Source of the DNA: Trichormus variabilis 0441
GTDB lineage: Bacteria; Cyanobacteriota; Cyanobacteriia; Cyanobacteriales; Nostocaceae
Length of the DNA: 64,000 nucleotides
Assembly: GCF_009856605.1 (NCBI RefSeq)
Contig: NZ_CP047242.1
Span: 2,362,001 to 2,426,000, forward strand
Reading direction: 5' to 3'
Shown here: in pieces, positions 17,706 to 26,960 of the stretch
Numbering within the stretch: the first letter of the stretch is position 1
Layout of the letters: each line of letters begins with the position of its first letter
Notes under the pieces: model-generated
What the model was told of the DNA's origin: nothing
The model's database searches: none
Seen by the model: only the letters and a program-made list of their open reading frames with translations
Program-made: the position numbers and the translations under genes

Positions 17706-18800
17706 TTAGGTACTGGTAGATGTTCCTCGTTCATATTGCATGGCTTTGGCATAATCCCCTAAGGCATAACAAGCTATTTTCAGACTGGCAAGAGCTTGTT
17801 CTTCAATGCGTTGGTCTTTGATGCTTCTGGCTAACAATAGGCGTGCTTCATAGTATGTAATGGCTCTGCTATGGTCACCTAGAGCTTCACAGGCAACACC
17901 TAAACTACCAAGAGACTGTTCTTCACTACGCTTATCTTTGAGTTCTCTAGCTAATTGCCAGCGTTTTTCATAGTATTTAATAGCTTTAGCATAATCACCG
18001 ATCGCATAGCAAGCATTACCCAAGTTTTTCAATACTTGAGCAGCACTACGAGGATTATTTAAAGAGAGTGCTATTTTGACGCATTTTTCGTAGTAGGCGA
18101 TCGCTTTTGGGTAATTATCCAAAGCATACCAAGTATTGCCTAGATTTTTCAGTACTTGTTCTATGCCCCAGCTATCTTTGAGTTCTTCAACAATGATGAG
18201 GCTTTGTTCTTGATAAGCAATTGCTTGATTAAAATTACCAGAAGCTTTATATACTAATCCTAAATTATTTAAGGCTGCAACTTGACTCCGTTTGTCTTGC
18301 AACGTTTGAGTTAGTTGCAAACACGCTTCAAGAAACTCAATGGCTTTGTTATAGTCGTTCAGATGACGATAAGCATTACCCAAATGAGACAGTATTTGCA
18401 TCCTTACTGATAAATCTGGGGTGTCTGTCAAGGATAAACATTTTTGACAGTAACAAATAACATTTCTATAATCTCCTGAGGTGTAAGCGATTAATGCCAG
18501 CAACGACAGGACTTGTTCTTGTTGTTTGACATCCCTGGCTAGCTGAAACATCTCTAGGGATTGTTGTAAAGACTTGATGGCTGCTATTAAGTCTCCAGCC
18601 TGCTGTTGTTGAATTCCTTGCCGCAGTAACTTGGATGCTTCTGATGAGTGATTGTCGTTTTCTGGAGGAACCAATGATTCTTTCGGTTCACCTTGGTCAA
18701 ATTCGTGAGTAATCGTGTTGCGCCTTACTTGTTTGGGGTATTTGGCAACTTGCACAGGAACCTTATTGTTGATGCTGTTGTTCCCTTCACCGTTTGACAT
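17706..18800 (-). CDS. Tetratricopeptide-repeat protein (kinesin-light-chain-like TPRs)
   Basis: 364 aa. After a charged 50-residue N-terminus come about seven 40-residue repeats, e.g. SQVAALNNLGLVYKASGNFN and AQVLKNLGNACYAIGDYAKA, the long-TPR type seen in kinesin light chains and LGN/Rapsyn-like proteins. There is no signal peptide, membrane segment or enzyme domain. It is probably a cytoplasmic scaffold; the partner is unknown. Some neighbouring repeats are nearly identical, suggesting recent duplication of units. Confidence 0.85.
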   Translation of the reverse strand: MSNGEGNNSINNKVPVQVAKYPKQVRRNTITHEFDQGEPKESLVPPENDNHSSEASKLLRQGIQQQQAGDLIAAIKSLQQSLEMFQLARDVKQQEQVLSLLALIAYTSGDYRNVICYCQKCLSLTDTPDLSVRMQILSHLGNAYRHLNDYNKAIEFLEACLQLTQTLQDKRSQVAALNNLGLVYKASGNFNQAIAYQEQSLIIVEELKDSWGIEQVLKNLGNTWYALDNYPKAIAYYEKCVKIALSLNNPRSAAQVLKNLGNACYAIGDYAKAIKYYEKRWQLARELKDKRSEEQSLGSLGVACEALGDHSRAITYYEARLLLARSIKDQRIEEQALASLKIACYALGDYAKAMQYERGTSTST

Positions 18801-18980
18801 TGACCAATTCCTGATAACTGGGGTGACGTATTTAGTATTCCCAAAAATTAGCCGCTTCTTTCATGCAAAAGACTGATAACTGTTTTCATCTCGGTAAAAT
18901 AACTAGTTCAATTCCCCATCCATAGCCTCAGTGTCCCTATTTCTTGCTAGTTTTTACTTATATAAATAGAGGTATTAGCA

Positions 18981-19643
18981 ATGCAGAGACAACTAGAACC
19001 AGAAGTGATGGATAGTTGGGAGGAAGCTAGTGAATATGATGCAATGGATTTTACTGAGGTAAATAATGCTTTTGCTGAAGAGGCCGTGGCTTGTGGTCCA
19101 TCAGAACATGGTTTAGTCTTGGATGCGGGTACTGGTACTGCACGGATTCCGGTTTTAATCTGTCAGAAACGTCCTCGGTGGCAGCTAGTGGCGATTGATA
19201 TGGCTGAAAATATGCTACAAATTGCTACACAGCACGTCCAACAGTCTGGGTTACAGGAACATATTCGTTTGGAACTGGTGGATGCGAAACGTTTACCTTA
19301 TGAGGATGGGATATTTGATTTGGTCGTTTCTAACAGTCTAGTTCACCATCTGCCTGACCCTTTACCTTTTTTTGCCGAAATCAAGCGCGTTTGCAAACCT
19401 CAAGGTGGTATTTTTATCCGTGATTTATTTCGTCCTGAAGATGAAGCAACGATGAATGCTGTAGTGGCAAGTATTGGGAATGAATACGATGACTATCAGA
19501 AAAAATTATTTCGTGATTCGCTCCATGCCGCATTGACATTGGATGAGGTTAATCAACTGATTATAACAGCAGGGTTAACGGGAGTAGAGATTTATCAGTC
19601 AAGCGATCGCCACTGGACGGCTAAACGCAGTTGGACTAATTAG
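18981..19643 (+). CDS. Class I SAM-dependent methyltransferase
   Basis: 220 aa. Motif I is VLDAGTGTARIPVLI (about 48-62), with the acidic post-I residue in LVAIDMAENML, and motif IV/V is FDLVVSNSLVHHLPDP (about 112-127). This is the Methyltransf_11/25 type. LFRPEDEATM follows, as in a group of cyanobacterial methyltransferases of unknown substrate. Its last 8 bp overlap the convergent gene at 19636. Confidence 0.87.
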   Translation: MQRQLEPEVMDSWEEASEYDAMDFTEVNNAFAEEAVACGPSEHGLVLDAGTGTARIPVLICQKRPRWQLVAIDMAENMLQIATQHVQQSGLQEHIRLELVDAKRLPYEDGIFDLVVSNSLVHHLPDPLPFFAEIKRVCKPQGGIFIRDLFRPEDEATMNAVVASIGNEYDDYQKKLFRDSLHAALTLDEVNQLIITAGLTGVEIYQSSDRHWTAKRSWTN

Positions 19644-19989
19644 AAATATCATGCTGTTCGGCTTCCGCTAGCCAGCTTAGTCTATTGATTGGTGTTTTTG
19701 TCTGCCAAATTTGTTCAAACTCGGCTCTTGTAATACCAAACTCTAATAAATCTGCTTTACTGAGGGGTTTGTCACACAACATTCCATAATTATCGGCAAA
19801 ATGGTTGTCATCATAAAACAAGACATTACCGTTTTCGTAAACTTCTATTTGTCTTGTAGCGCATAAATCGTTACCTACTTGTATTACTTCTATAAAGTAG
19901 GTACTAGTACCCCAAGTATCAAACTCTCCTCCAAGGGTTTCATCCCAGAACCATTTACAGTATTTCTTTTCCTTGGTTGATAAAGACAT
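19636..19989 (-). CDS. Conserved hypothetical protein (DUF6881-like?)
   Basis: 117 aa, acidic, rich in aromatic residues, no membrane segment. YFIEVIQVGNDLCATRQIEV and VYENGNVLFYDDNHFADNYG resemble small proteins with an alternating strand pattern that I tentatively compare with DUF6881. No catalytic motif is seen. It converges with and overlaps the methyltransferase gene by 8 bp. Confidence 0.6.
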   Translation of the reverse strand: MSLSTKEKKYCKWFWDETLGGEFDTWGTSTYFIEVIQVGNDLCATRQIEVYENGNVLFYDDNHFADNYGMLCDKPLSKADLLEFGITRAEFEQIWQTKTPINRLSWLAEAEQHDISN

Positions 19990-20181
19990 TATTTTTTGCT
20001 CCTGTTATAGAGGCTAATATCTTCAAGGTACTCTAAAAGAATATGCTTGTGTGTCTGAGTCAGGATATCGAGAGAAAGTAAATGCCGACCAATGCACAAA
20101 CACTATCGAAATGAGGAGGGCAAAACAAAATTCTACAAGGCATTCTAGAGTTAAACCTAGAAACTATGTTGAAGGGAAAAG

Positions 20182-20547
20182 ATGATGACAATCTCTTTAA
20201 ATCACACTATAGTTCCTGCTCATAATAAAGAAGCATCAGCACAGTTTTTTGCTCAAATTTTTGGTTTAAACGTCGAATCTGTCGGTCATTTTGCGGCTGT
20301 GCGAGTTAATGACACACTTACGCTTGATTTTGATGACAGAGGAACATTCGAGTCTCACCATTATGCCTTTCAGGTCAGTGATGCAGAATTTGATACTATC
20401 TTTGCCAGAATCAAACAAGCTGGTCTGGAATATAGTAGCGACCCCATGCACCACAACAAGGGAGAAATCAACCATAGGAAAGGAGGGCGTGGTTTTTATT
20501 TCTACGACCCAAATGGTCACAATTTAGAACTATTGACCCGTAGCTGA
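20182..20547 (+). CDS. VOC (glyoxalase/dioxygenase superfamily) protein
   Basis: A 121-aa single VOC module. LNHTIVPAHNKEASAQFFAQ starts the first beta-alpha-beta unit, and GFYFYDPNGHNLELLTR ends the second; the His in LNHTI and Glu in NLELL are the usual metal ligands. The exact reaction is not predictable; relatives include fosfomycin-resistance and glyoxalase-like proteins. GAAGGG lies upstream of the ATG pair. A terminator follows. Confidence 0.88.
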   Translation: MMTISLNHTIVPAHNKEASAQFFAQIFGLNVESVGHFAAVRVNDTLTLDFDDRGTFESHHYAFQVSDAEFDTIFARIKQAGLEYSSDPMHHNKGEINHRKGGRGFYFYDPNGHNLELLTRS

Positions 20548-20581
20548 TAGTTATTGAGTGTCCTTTCTTACTCAGGTTAAG

Positions 20582-20615
20582 TGATTGCAATCTCAAGATG
20601 CAATCATCTTTTTTT
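20582..20615 (+). terminator. Rho-independent terminator after the VOC gene
   Basis: TGATTGCA (20582-20589) pairs with TGCAATCA (20599-20606) over a 9-nt loop and is followed within two bases by seven T residues. Confidence 0.85.
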
Positions 20616-20687
20616 CAATGAATTAGTTCGTCTTTATCTGAGGGGCGGTAGAATAAACCTAATTTTCGTAGCTTCAACAGAATAACT

Positions 20688-21431
20688 ATGGCTATGTCTT
20701 CTACACTACAACGGGCATTTACCAACGGCCGTGTACTGAAAGTAATTAGTGGTTTGAACAACTTTGACGCTGATAGCGTTGCAGCTATTATTAAAGCTGC
20801 TGAACTTGGTGGTGCGACTTTTGTAGATATTGCCGCCGATGCTGGATTGGTTCGGTTAGCTAAAAGATTGATTAATTTACCAGTTTGTGTATCAGCAGTA
20901 GATCCAGAAAAATTTGTCACAGTCGTAGAAGCTGGTGCAGATTTGATTGAAATCGGTAATTTTGATTCTTTTTACGCTCAAGGACGCAGATTTGAGGCTG
21001 CGGAAGTATTGGCGCTGACTAAACAAACCCGCGCTCTCTTACCCGAAATTACCCTGTCTGTGACTGTTCCTCATATCCTAGAACTGGATCAACAGGTACA
21101 GCTAGCTGAAGAATTGGTAAAAGCTGGAGCAGATATCATTCAAACCGAAGGCGGTACAAGCAGCCAGCCTACTCACTCTGGAAGCCTGGGATTAATTGAA
21201 AAAGCTGCTCCCACTTTGGCAGCAGCTTATGAAATTTCTCGTGCTGTATCAGTACCAGTATTATGTGCTTCCGGCATTTCTAATGTTACTGCACCTCTGG
21301 CGATCGCATCTGGTGCGGCTGGTGTTGGTGTCGGTTCTGCTATCAACCAACTCAATAGCGAAGTAGCAATGATTGCGGCTGTACGCGGCTTGGTTGAAGC
21401 TTTGGGAACTGTTGATCGTGTAATCGTCTAG
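20688..21431 (+). CDS. ycf23: Ycf23/DUF561 TIM-barrel protein
   Basis: 247 aa, close to the usual Ycf23 length. LQRAFTNGRVLKVISGLNNF at the start, GGATFVDIAADAGLVRLAKR (about 44-63), GADLIEIGNFDSFYAQGRRF and VPVLCASGISNVTAPLAIAS match this barrel family, found in cyanobacteria and red-lineage plastids. Repeating beta-alpha units and the glycine-rich phosphate-site-like end GAAGVGVGSAIN suggest a phosphate-binding enzyme, but no reaction is established. ATG 20688 or 20694 are both possible starts. Confidence 0.9.
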   Translation: MAMSSTLQRAFTNGRVLKVISGLNNFDADSVAAIIKAAELGGATFVDIAADAGLVRLAKRLINLPVCVSAVDPEKFVTVVEAGADLIEIGNFDSFYAQGRRFEAAEVLALTKQTRALLPEITLSVTVPHILELDQQVQLAEELVKAGADIIQTEGGTSSQPTHSGSLGLIEKAAPTLAAAYEISRAVSVPVLCASGISNVTAPLAIASGAAGVGVGSAINQLNSEVAMIAAVRGLVEALGTVDRVIV

Positions 21432-21466
21432 TTAGGAATCAGGGACATGGGGGAGAAATATCTAAA

Positions 21467-21646
21467 ATAATGTGAGTTCGATAAATTCGGAAGAACCCCT
21501 CTCCATAGCTTGCTTCCCGCAGGGTACCTCTCCCCGACGCGGGGAGAGGCTTAAAACCCTGATTATTTGGTACTCAGTTATAGATTTTCAGCCCCTTCCC
21601 TTGTAGGGAAGGGGTTGGGGTTAAGTTCCGTCGAATTCACGTTAAA
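21467..21646. repeat. MITE-like repeat, copy A
   Basis: About 180 bp with imperfect terminal inverted repeats: ATAATGTGAGTTCGATAA at the left and TCGAATTCACGTTAA at the right. Inside are CCCCTCTCC and GGGGAGAGG style palindromes and no reading frame. The second copy at 62012 shares the ends and the CCCCTCTCC/GAGAGGCTT core. It fills most of the gap between ycf23 and the DegT gene. Confidence 0.6.
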
Positions 21647-21746
21647 ATATGTTCCCCAATCCCCAATCCAAGGAAAAAGTCAAAAGGTACAAGATTTTTT
21701 CTTTTGCCTTTTGACTTTTGACTTTCTACTTTTTTCTCCCCAACAC

Positions 21747-22895
21747 CTACAAAAGAATATCCTTCAACGCATAAATTACTTGATCTTGCTGTTCGGTTGT
21801 TAGTTCGGGAAACATGGGTAAGGATAAAACTTCATTGCAAGCTTGTTCTGCAACTGGTAATTGTCCTGGCTGATAACCGAGATATTGATAAACTGGTTGC
21901 AAATGTAAAGGGTAGGGATAGTAAACCATCGAGCCTACTTGCTTTTCTTGCAAGCTATTTTTTACCGCCTCCCGGTGTGTGGCGCTATTACCGTTCCTTC
22001 CTGCGGTGATGACGCGAATAGTATATTGATTCCACACGCTCACGCCACCAGCTAGTTCTTGCGGGGGGATGATACCGGGAATTTGACTGAGATATTTTTG
22101 GTAATAGGCGGCGATCGCTTGTCTTTGGCGATTCCAAGTATCAAGATAAGGTAGTTTAATCTGCAAAATTACTGCTTGAATCGCATCTAAGCGGCTATTA
22201 ACACCTATTTCTTCATATTGATAACGATGTCTCTGTCCATGTTCCTTGATGATCCGCACCTTGGCAGCAATTTCTGGATCGTTGGTTGTAATCGCGCCAC
22301 CATCACCGCAAGCACCTAGATTTTTGGTGGGGTAGAAGCTAAAACAGCCAATATGTCCAATACTACCGACTTTTTTGCCGTCCCAAGTCGCGCCTGTGGA
22401 CTGAGCGCAATCTTCAATTACTGCGATATTGTGAGCTTGAGCGATCGCCATTAGCGTTGTCATATCCACGGGCTGTCCAAATAGATGCACTGGGATAATC
22501 GCTTTGGTTCGGGGTGTAATCGCCGCCGCTACTTGCTGTAAATCTAGGTTAAAACTTGTCTCATCGATGTCAACAAATACCGGTTTTGCACCTACGGCGC
22601 TGATCACTTCAGCCGTAGCGACAAAGGTGAATGGTGTAGTAATTACTTCATCGCCTGCACCGATTCCTAAGGCGCGTAAAGCTAGAAATAGAGCGTCTGT
22701 ACCAGAATTACAAGCGACACAATCAGTAACGCCATGATAAGCAGCAAATTGTTGCTCAAAACTTTCGACTGGAGGGCCACCAATATAACGCCCAGAAGCC
22801 AGTGCTTCTACAACGGCTCTGCTGACTTCGGCTTCTATGGAAGCATATTGCTGCTTGATATCAAAGGCGGGAATCGAACTTAGGCTTTGGATCAT
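21747..22895 (-). CDS. DegT/DnrJ/EryC1/StrS-family PLP aminotransferase
   Basis: 382 aa, the usual length. The N-terminal IPAFDIKQQYASIEAEVSRA and SGRYIGGPPVESFEQQFAAY lead to the cofactor region CNSGTDALFLALRALG; the PLP-binding lysine is in SFYPTKNLGACGDGG (about 186-200). These enzymes make amino-sugars on nucleotide-sugar intermediates for polysaccharide, glycan or secondary-metabolite glycosides. No sugar-nucleotide partner genes are adjacent, so the product is unknown. Confidence 0.92.
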   Translation of the reverse strand: MIQSLSSIPAFDIKQQYASIEAEVSRAVVEALASGRYIGGPPVESFEQQFAAYHGVTDCVACNSGTDALFLALRALGIGAGDEVITTPFTFVATAEVISAVGAKPVFVDIDETSFNLDLQQVAAAITPRTKAIIPVHLFGQPVDMTTLMAIAQAHNIAVIEDCAQSTGATWDGKKVGSIGHIGCFSFYPTKNLGACGDGGAITTNDPEIAAKVRIIKEHGQRHRYQYEEIGVNSRLDAIQAVILQIKLPYLDTWNRQRQAIAAYYQKYLSQIPGIIPPQELAGGVSVWNQYTIRVITAGRNGNSATHREAVKNSLQEKQVGSMVYYPYPLHLQPVYQYLGYQPGQLPVAEQACNEVLSLPMFPELTTEQQDQVIYALKDILL

Positions 22896-23160
22896 GAGTT
22901 TTCATTTTGTCTGGAGATACAAAGAATACATTCCGACTGTCAATTTTGACTGGGGAAATTTTTCTTTAAAGAAATTTAAAAGGACTGTCGCTCTAGATAC
23001 GCATTAAACAAGAATTATTACTGAAGTAATTTTATGGGTAAGACTTAGAACAGTGGTAAGTTATGAGTGCCTGTTCGACAACTGACATAGTGATTAAGTT
23101 GTCAGTGGTTAGTGGTCAAAAGAGTTTTGAACTGTTGACTAATTAGGAGGTGGAGAAGGG

Positions 23161-23937
23161 ATGCAGGGTTTGATTAGTTTGGATTTAGTTGATTTGGTGA
23201 TGGCGGTGGGATTGATGGCGATCGCTATTGGGTTGTCTGCTTGGGAAGGATTGGGGCTAGAGTTGAATTTAGCGATCGCTACTGGCAGAACTATCCTACA
23301 GTTATTGGTTTTGGGGTATGTTTTAGACTTCATCTTTGCTCTAGACAATCCTGGGGCAGTTTTGGCGATTTTGGGGGTGATACTGACGATTACGGCGATT
23401 GTCGCACGAAATCGCATCAGTCAGAAAATTCCTTATGTATTACCTCTGGTATGGGGAGCAATTTTTATCAGTACTGCCCTGACAGTGTTTTACACCACCT
23501 TCTTAATCATTCAACCAGATAGATGGTACGAGCCGCGCTATGTAATTCCCCTGGCGGGGATGGTGTTGGGTAATGCGATGAATGCGGCGGCGATCGCTGG
23601 AGAACGGCTTGTCAGTTCGATGAACTCTTTTTCCACGGAAATCGAAACCCATTTGAGCTTAGGAGCAACTCCAGCACAAGCTGTCAGTCAGTACCGCAAA
23701 GAAGCAATCAGAGCCGCATTACTCCCCACCTTGAATCAAATGATGCTTGTCGGGATGGTAGCTATCCCCGGAATCACCACCGGACAGTTACTCGCAGGGA
23801 TTAATGCCCTGGATGCGGTATCTTATGAGATTGTGATTATCTTTATGGTTGCGATCGCCAACCTACTCACAACTGTTTTACTAACCAAAGGATTGTGTCG
23901 GCAGTTTTTTAATTCTGCGGCGCAGCTAGTAAGGTGA
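23161..23937 (+). CDS. FetB/UPF0014-family ABC transporter permease
   Basis: 258 aa with about seven membrane helices. MAIAIGLSAWEGLGLELNLA, LVLGYVLDFIFALDNPGAVL, YVIPLAGMVLGNAMNAAAIA (about 127-146) and MMLVGMVAIPGITTGQLLAG are hallmarks of FetB (YbbM), the permease of a putative iron exporter. The partner ATPase FetA is not adjacent. The purine-rich AGGAGGTGGAGAAGGG immediately precedes the ATG. The iron role is by family only. Confidence 0.85.
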   Translation: MQGLISLDLVDLVMAVGLMAIAIGLSAWEGLGLELNLAIATGRTILQLLVLGYVLDFIFALDNPGAVLAILGVILTITAIVARNRISQKIPYVLPLVWGAIFISTALTVFYTTFLIIQPDRWYEPRYVIPLAGMVLGNAMNAAAIAGERLVSSMNSFSTEIETHLSLGATPAQAVSQYRKEAIRAALLPTLNQMMLVGMVAIPGITTGQLLAGINALDAVSYEIVIIFMVAIANLLTTVLLTKGLCRQFFNSAAQLVR

Positions 23938-23995
23938 GTAGAATAAGGGGTGTAGCCTAAAATTAAAATTAACGTGACGTTTTCTATTAGCTAAA

Positions 23996-25837
23996 GTGAC
24001 AGAATCTTTGCCATTGCGCGATCGCTATCTTGCTCTCATCGATGAAATTGTCCAGATGACTCTCCAGGGCAAAATTAGTTCTGTGGAGATGGTCTATCAA
24101 ATGCTGCAAAAAGGTATACTGGCTGGGACGGGGGAAGTGTTTGAGTTAGTGTTGAGCGATCGCCTCAGTACCAGTCAAGCTCAGGTGGATAGCGAACAAG
24201 ATGAGTTGAAGAAAGCTAAGGCTAACCGGAGTTTACGGGCGATTAAGACGATTCAAAGTCAATGGCAAAGATACGCCGAGCAGAATAAAGCCACGGAAGC
24301 GATCGCCTCAGCCGTGCAGGAAATCACTACAGCTTCAGCAAGCGATCGTTTAGCTACATTTTTACGTATTATTGACCCTAATTTAAAAAATCCCCTCAAT
24401 CTGTCACAACTCCAGCAATTAGGCAAATCATTACAACAATTCGCCCAGTTTGCTCCTGATATCCAGCAAATATCACAAGGAATTACCCGTGGTGTAGCAG
24501 CTTGGCAAAGGTTACAAGAACACCTAGTTAGCTGGATGTATGAGTCAAATCAAGCGTTGGGGTTTGGTGGTGTACCGGGAGAAACAGGCCCTTGGGCGAC
24601 TTGGGCAAAAAAAGTTAATAGTGAATTACCCCAAGCGTTATTTCGTAGCCTAGCTGTAGAACAATCAGCCATCCCATTTGTAGAGCAGCATAATAATATC
24701 ACTCTCGCTGACTGGGTGGAAATCGCCTTAATTTTCCAGTATTTGCAACGAGGGTTAGTTAATTGGTTCGACCAGCAAGCATACAATATTCAAGCAGGAT
24801 CAAAGTTGTCGATTTCTACTTTCTTGACTTTTGCAGTGCTTTGGAGTCAGTTAGCAAGCGGTTTTCAAGGTAAAGCCGAATATAGCAATGGCTGTTCGCA
24901 AATCATGTTGCAAACTCTGCGAACCTTTGCCCAGCGTCCCTATTTTCCTCTTTACGGCGGGATTTTTGCGTCGTTTTCTGGTAGTTATTTGCGGGATGCT
25001 TTAGATTATTTGGATGAACCCTTACGCAAAGTTGAGCGAACCCAAGAGAAAGCGCGAATTTTGACGCTATTAGGCTATTCTCGGCGTGCTTTAGGACAGT
25101 ATCAGCGTTCTATCAAGTTTCACGAGCAAGCATTGGAAATTGCCAGGAACGCAGGCGATCGCCCTTGTGAAATCGCCAATCTCAATCACCTCAGCCGTAC
25201 CTATGTACAAGAGCAAGATTATGCTGAGGCGATCAATAATAGTCAGAGAGCATTAATGTTGAGTAGGCAAGCAGGTGATAAGACAGGCGAGACTAATGCA
25301 CTGGTAAATCTAGGTTACAGCGAAGTGATGCAGGCGCAAAAGCTGGAGCAAGCAGAGCCAGAAACCTATGAAAGGGCAATTAGTTATTTAGAACAAGGGT
25401 TAAAGTTATCAGAAAAATCAGGTGATATTCAAAGTAAAGCTTTATGTGTCAGTAGTTTAGGTATTGCATATTTAGTTATTGGTCAACCACAAGATGCTAT
25501 TAAATATTTAGAAGATGGTTTTAAAACAGCACAAATTTCTGGTGATTTGTATCTCCAAGGTCGCAATTTAGCTTATCTTGCGGAAGCTTGTTATCAATTA
25601 CAAAATTTGGAAAAAGCCGTTTATACTGGCTGTCTAGGAATGTATTTATTAGAGCAAATTGCCTCCCTAGAATGGCGACAAGCAGCCGGATTATTGACTA
25701 TTTTACAAGGACAAATTGGGTTAGAAGCCTTTCAAAATTTACTACAGCAAAGCCGCAGTAGAATCATATCAATTATTGGTGTGGATGGATATGATTACAT
25801 TCCAAAATTGTTAGCACAGTATCAGGAGGATATATAA
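23996..25837 (+). CDS. Large tetratricopeptide-repeat protein
   Basis: 613 aa from a GTG start. Residues 1-340 are helical, without a domain I know (SLPLRDRYLALIDEIVQMTL at the start, LGFGGVPGETGPWATWAKKV near 190). The C-terminal part has about five TPRs, e.g. ARILTLLGYSRRALGQYQRS and ALCVSSLGIAYLVIGQPQDA. It is likely cytoplasmic, a scaffold or regulator. It starts 58 bp after the FetB-like gene on the same strand, so co-transcription is possible. Confidence 0.8.
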   Translation: MTESLPLRDRYLALIDEIVQMTLQGKISSVEMVYQMLQKGILAGTGEVFELVLSDRLSTSQAQVDSEQDELKKAKANRSLRAIKTIQSQWQRYAEQNKATEAIASAVQEITTASASDRLATFLRIIDPNLKNPLNLSQLQQLGKSLQQFAQFAPDIQQISQGITRGVAAWQRLQEHLVSWMYESNQALGFGGVPGETGPWATWAKKVNSELPQALFRSLAVEQSAIPFVEQHNNITLADWVEIALIFQYLQRGLVNWFDQQAYNIQAGSKLSISTFLTFAVLWSQLASGFQGKAEYSNGCSQIMLQTLRTFAQRPYFPLYGGIFASFSGSYLRDALDYLDEPLRKVERTQEKARILTLLGYSRRALGQYQRSIKFHEQALEIARNAGDRPCEIANLNHLSRTYVQEQDYAEAINNSQRALMLSRQAGDKTGETNALVNLGYSEVMQAQKLEQAEPETYERAISYLEQGLKLSEKSGDIQSKALCVSSLGIAYLVIGQPQDAIKYLEDGFKTAQISGDLYLQGRNLAYLAEACYQLQNLEKAVYTGCLGMYLLEQIASLEWRQAAGLLTILQGQIGLEAFQNLLQQSRSRIISIIGVDGYDYIPKLLAQYQEDI

Positions 25838-25889
25838 CTTCACAGCCCATGAGACTGCCTCCCCCCATGTGTTTGGCTGTATTTAATCT

Positions 25890-25970
25890 TGAATTTTGTT
25901 GGCGTAGCCTTCCCGTAGGGTATTTTGAATTTTGTTGGCGCAAGCCTTGCCGAAGGCTATTTTGAATTGA
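25890..25970. repeat. Dispersed repeat, two tandem units (TTTTGTTGGCG...TATTTTGAAT)
   Basis: Two adjacent units begin TTTTGTTGGCG and end TATTTTGAATT, each with an inner palindrome (TAGCCTTCCCGTAGGG; GCCTTGCCGAAGGC). A longer relative occurs at 41700-41778. It is non-coding and sits between convergent genes. Confidence 0.75.
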
Positions 25971-25971
25971 T

Positions 25972-26769
25972 TCACTCTATTTCTTCACAGCGAATTAAGA
26001 GCTTTTCCATCGCTTCTGCTAAAGAAATTAAATCATTCCATGAAGAACCACTAACTAAACTCTGGGCGTGAGCTAGTCGGTTGCGTAATTGTTCAGCAGA
26101 TTTTAAAAACCGTTCACCAGCGCGTTTTGATTTTAGTTCTAGTTGTTCCAGCAGTTCTGGCTGATGTAAAACTAACTCTCGCTTGTCACAAAATTGCAGG
26201 TAATCTAGTAAATCTGTGGCTTCGTTTCTTTCTTGACTCTCACGCCACAACCTGCGCGCAACTTCTAGGCGATCGGGTTTGAGAACTTTCTGCCAAGCGT
26301 CTTGGGGATAGTAAAGCCTTACCAATCTCAGCAGATTCATTTCTAGCAAAGTAACTAAACCAAAGAGCAACATTCTCACAGGCGCTTTCTGCAAGTCACC
26401 ACAGGTAACAATCCCACTCACCTGATTGCAGTCAAGGACAAACAAACGCGGGTTCTGTTGCAGGATGGGTAGTAACTTCATCAGTGGCGTAGAAATCGCA
26501 ATTAGTTCCTTGGGATGAAACACTCGCTGATAGTCACTGCACTTACCCGATTTAACCTGCACCAAACTAGCGCGTTCAATATAGCCTGTGATTGTATCAC
26601 CCGTTTCCACACCAACAACATCAAAATCTTGCGATCGCATCCACCCCAACACTTCTACTACCTCCGCCTCTGCTGGTACAGCTTTCAAGGCTTCAGCCAC
26701 ATATTCAATTGTGATATTGTTCTCAAACAAGCTCCGCAAGTCTTGGGAACGGGATTTTAAGTGTTTCAT
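25972..26769 (-). CDS. CBS-domain protein with C-terminal HEPN-like helices
   Basis: 265 aa. Residues about 20-130 read as a CBS pair: IEYVAEALKAVPAEAEVVEV, GDTITGYIERASLV, then LFVLDCNQVSGIVTCGDLQK. The C-terminal 130 residues are all helical and end with AEQLRNRLAHAQSLVSGSSW (about 225-244), where RNRLAH fits the RxxxxH motif of HEPN RNases and HEPN-like folds. CBS domains bind adenine nucleotides, so an energy-sensing control of an RNA-acting module is conceivable (inference). It converges with the TPR gene. Confidence 0.65.
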   Translation of the reverse strand: MKHLKSRSQDLRSLFENNITIEYVAEALKAVPAEAEVVEVLGWMRSQDFDVVGVETGDTITGYIERASLVQVKSGKCSDYQRVFHPKELIAISTPLMKLLPILQQNPRLFVLDCNQVSGIVTCGDLQKAPVRMLLFGLVTLLEMNLLRLVRLYYPQDAWQKVLKPDRLEVARRLWRESQERNEATDLLDYLQFCDKRELVLHQPELLEQLELKSKRAGERFLKSAEQLRNRLAHAQSLVSGSSWNDLISLAEAMEKLLIRCEEIE

Positions 26770-26890
26770 CTACCCTTAGCCACAGACGTAATTCGTAATT
26801 CGTAATTTAACCTGAATATGATGATTGTCGCGGCTACTTAAACAACACTCTCGCGCTCTGGGTGGAAATTTCCAAACCCTCTTCAAACTT

Positions 26891-26922
26891 CAAGCGCCCA
26901 GACTAAACAGCCTGAGCGCTTG
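26891..26922 (-). terminator. Hairpin downstream of the Cys-rich protein gene
   Basis: CAAGCGC (26891-26897) pairs with GCGCTTG (26916-26922), extendable inward through CAG/CTG. It lies about 40 nt after the stop of the reverse-strand gene at 26961. It lacks a clear U-run. Confidence 0.5.
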
Positions 26923-26960
26923 AATATTAGGTTGCAGGGGAAATCTGCTAAGTTATGAAA

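Noticed and set aside
21567..21803. 78-codon frame after ycf23
   Set aside because: It lies across the MITE-like repeat and the end of the DegT gene on the other strand.
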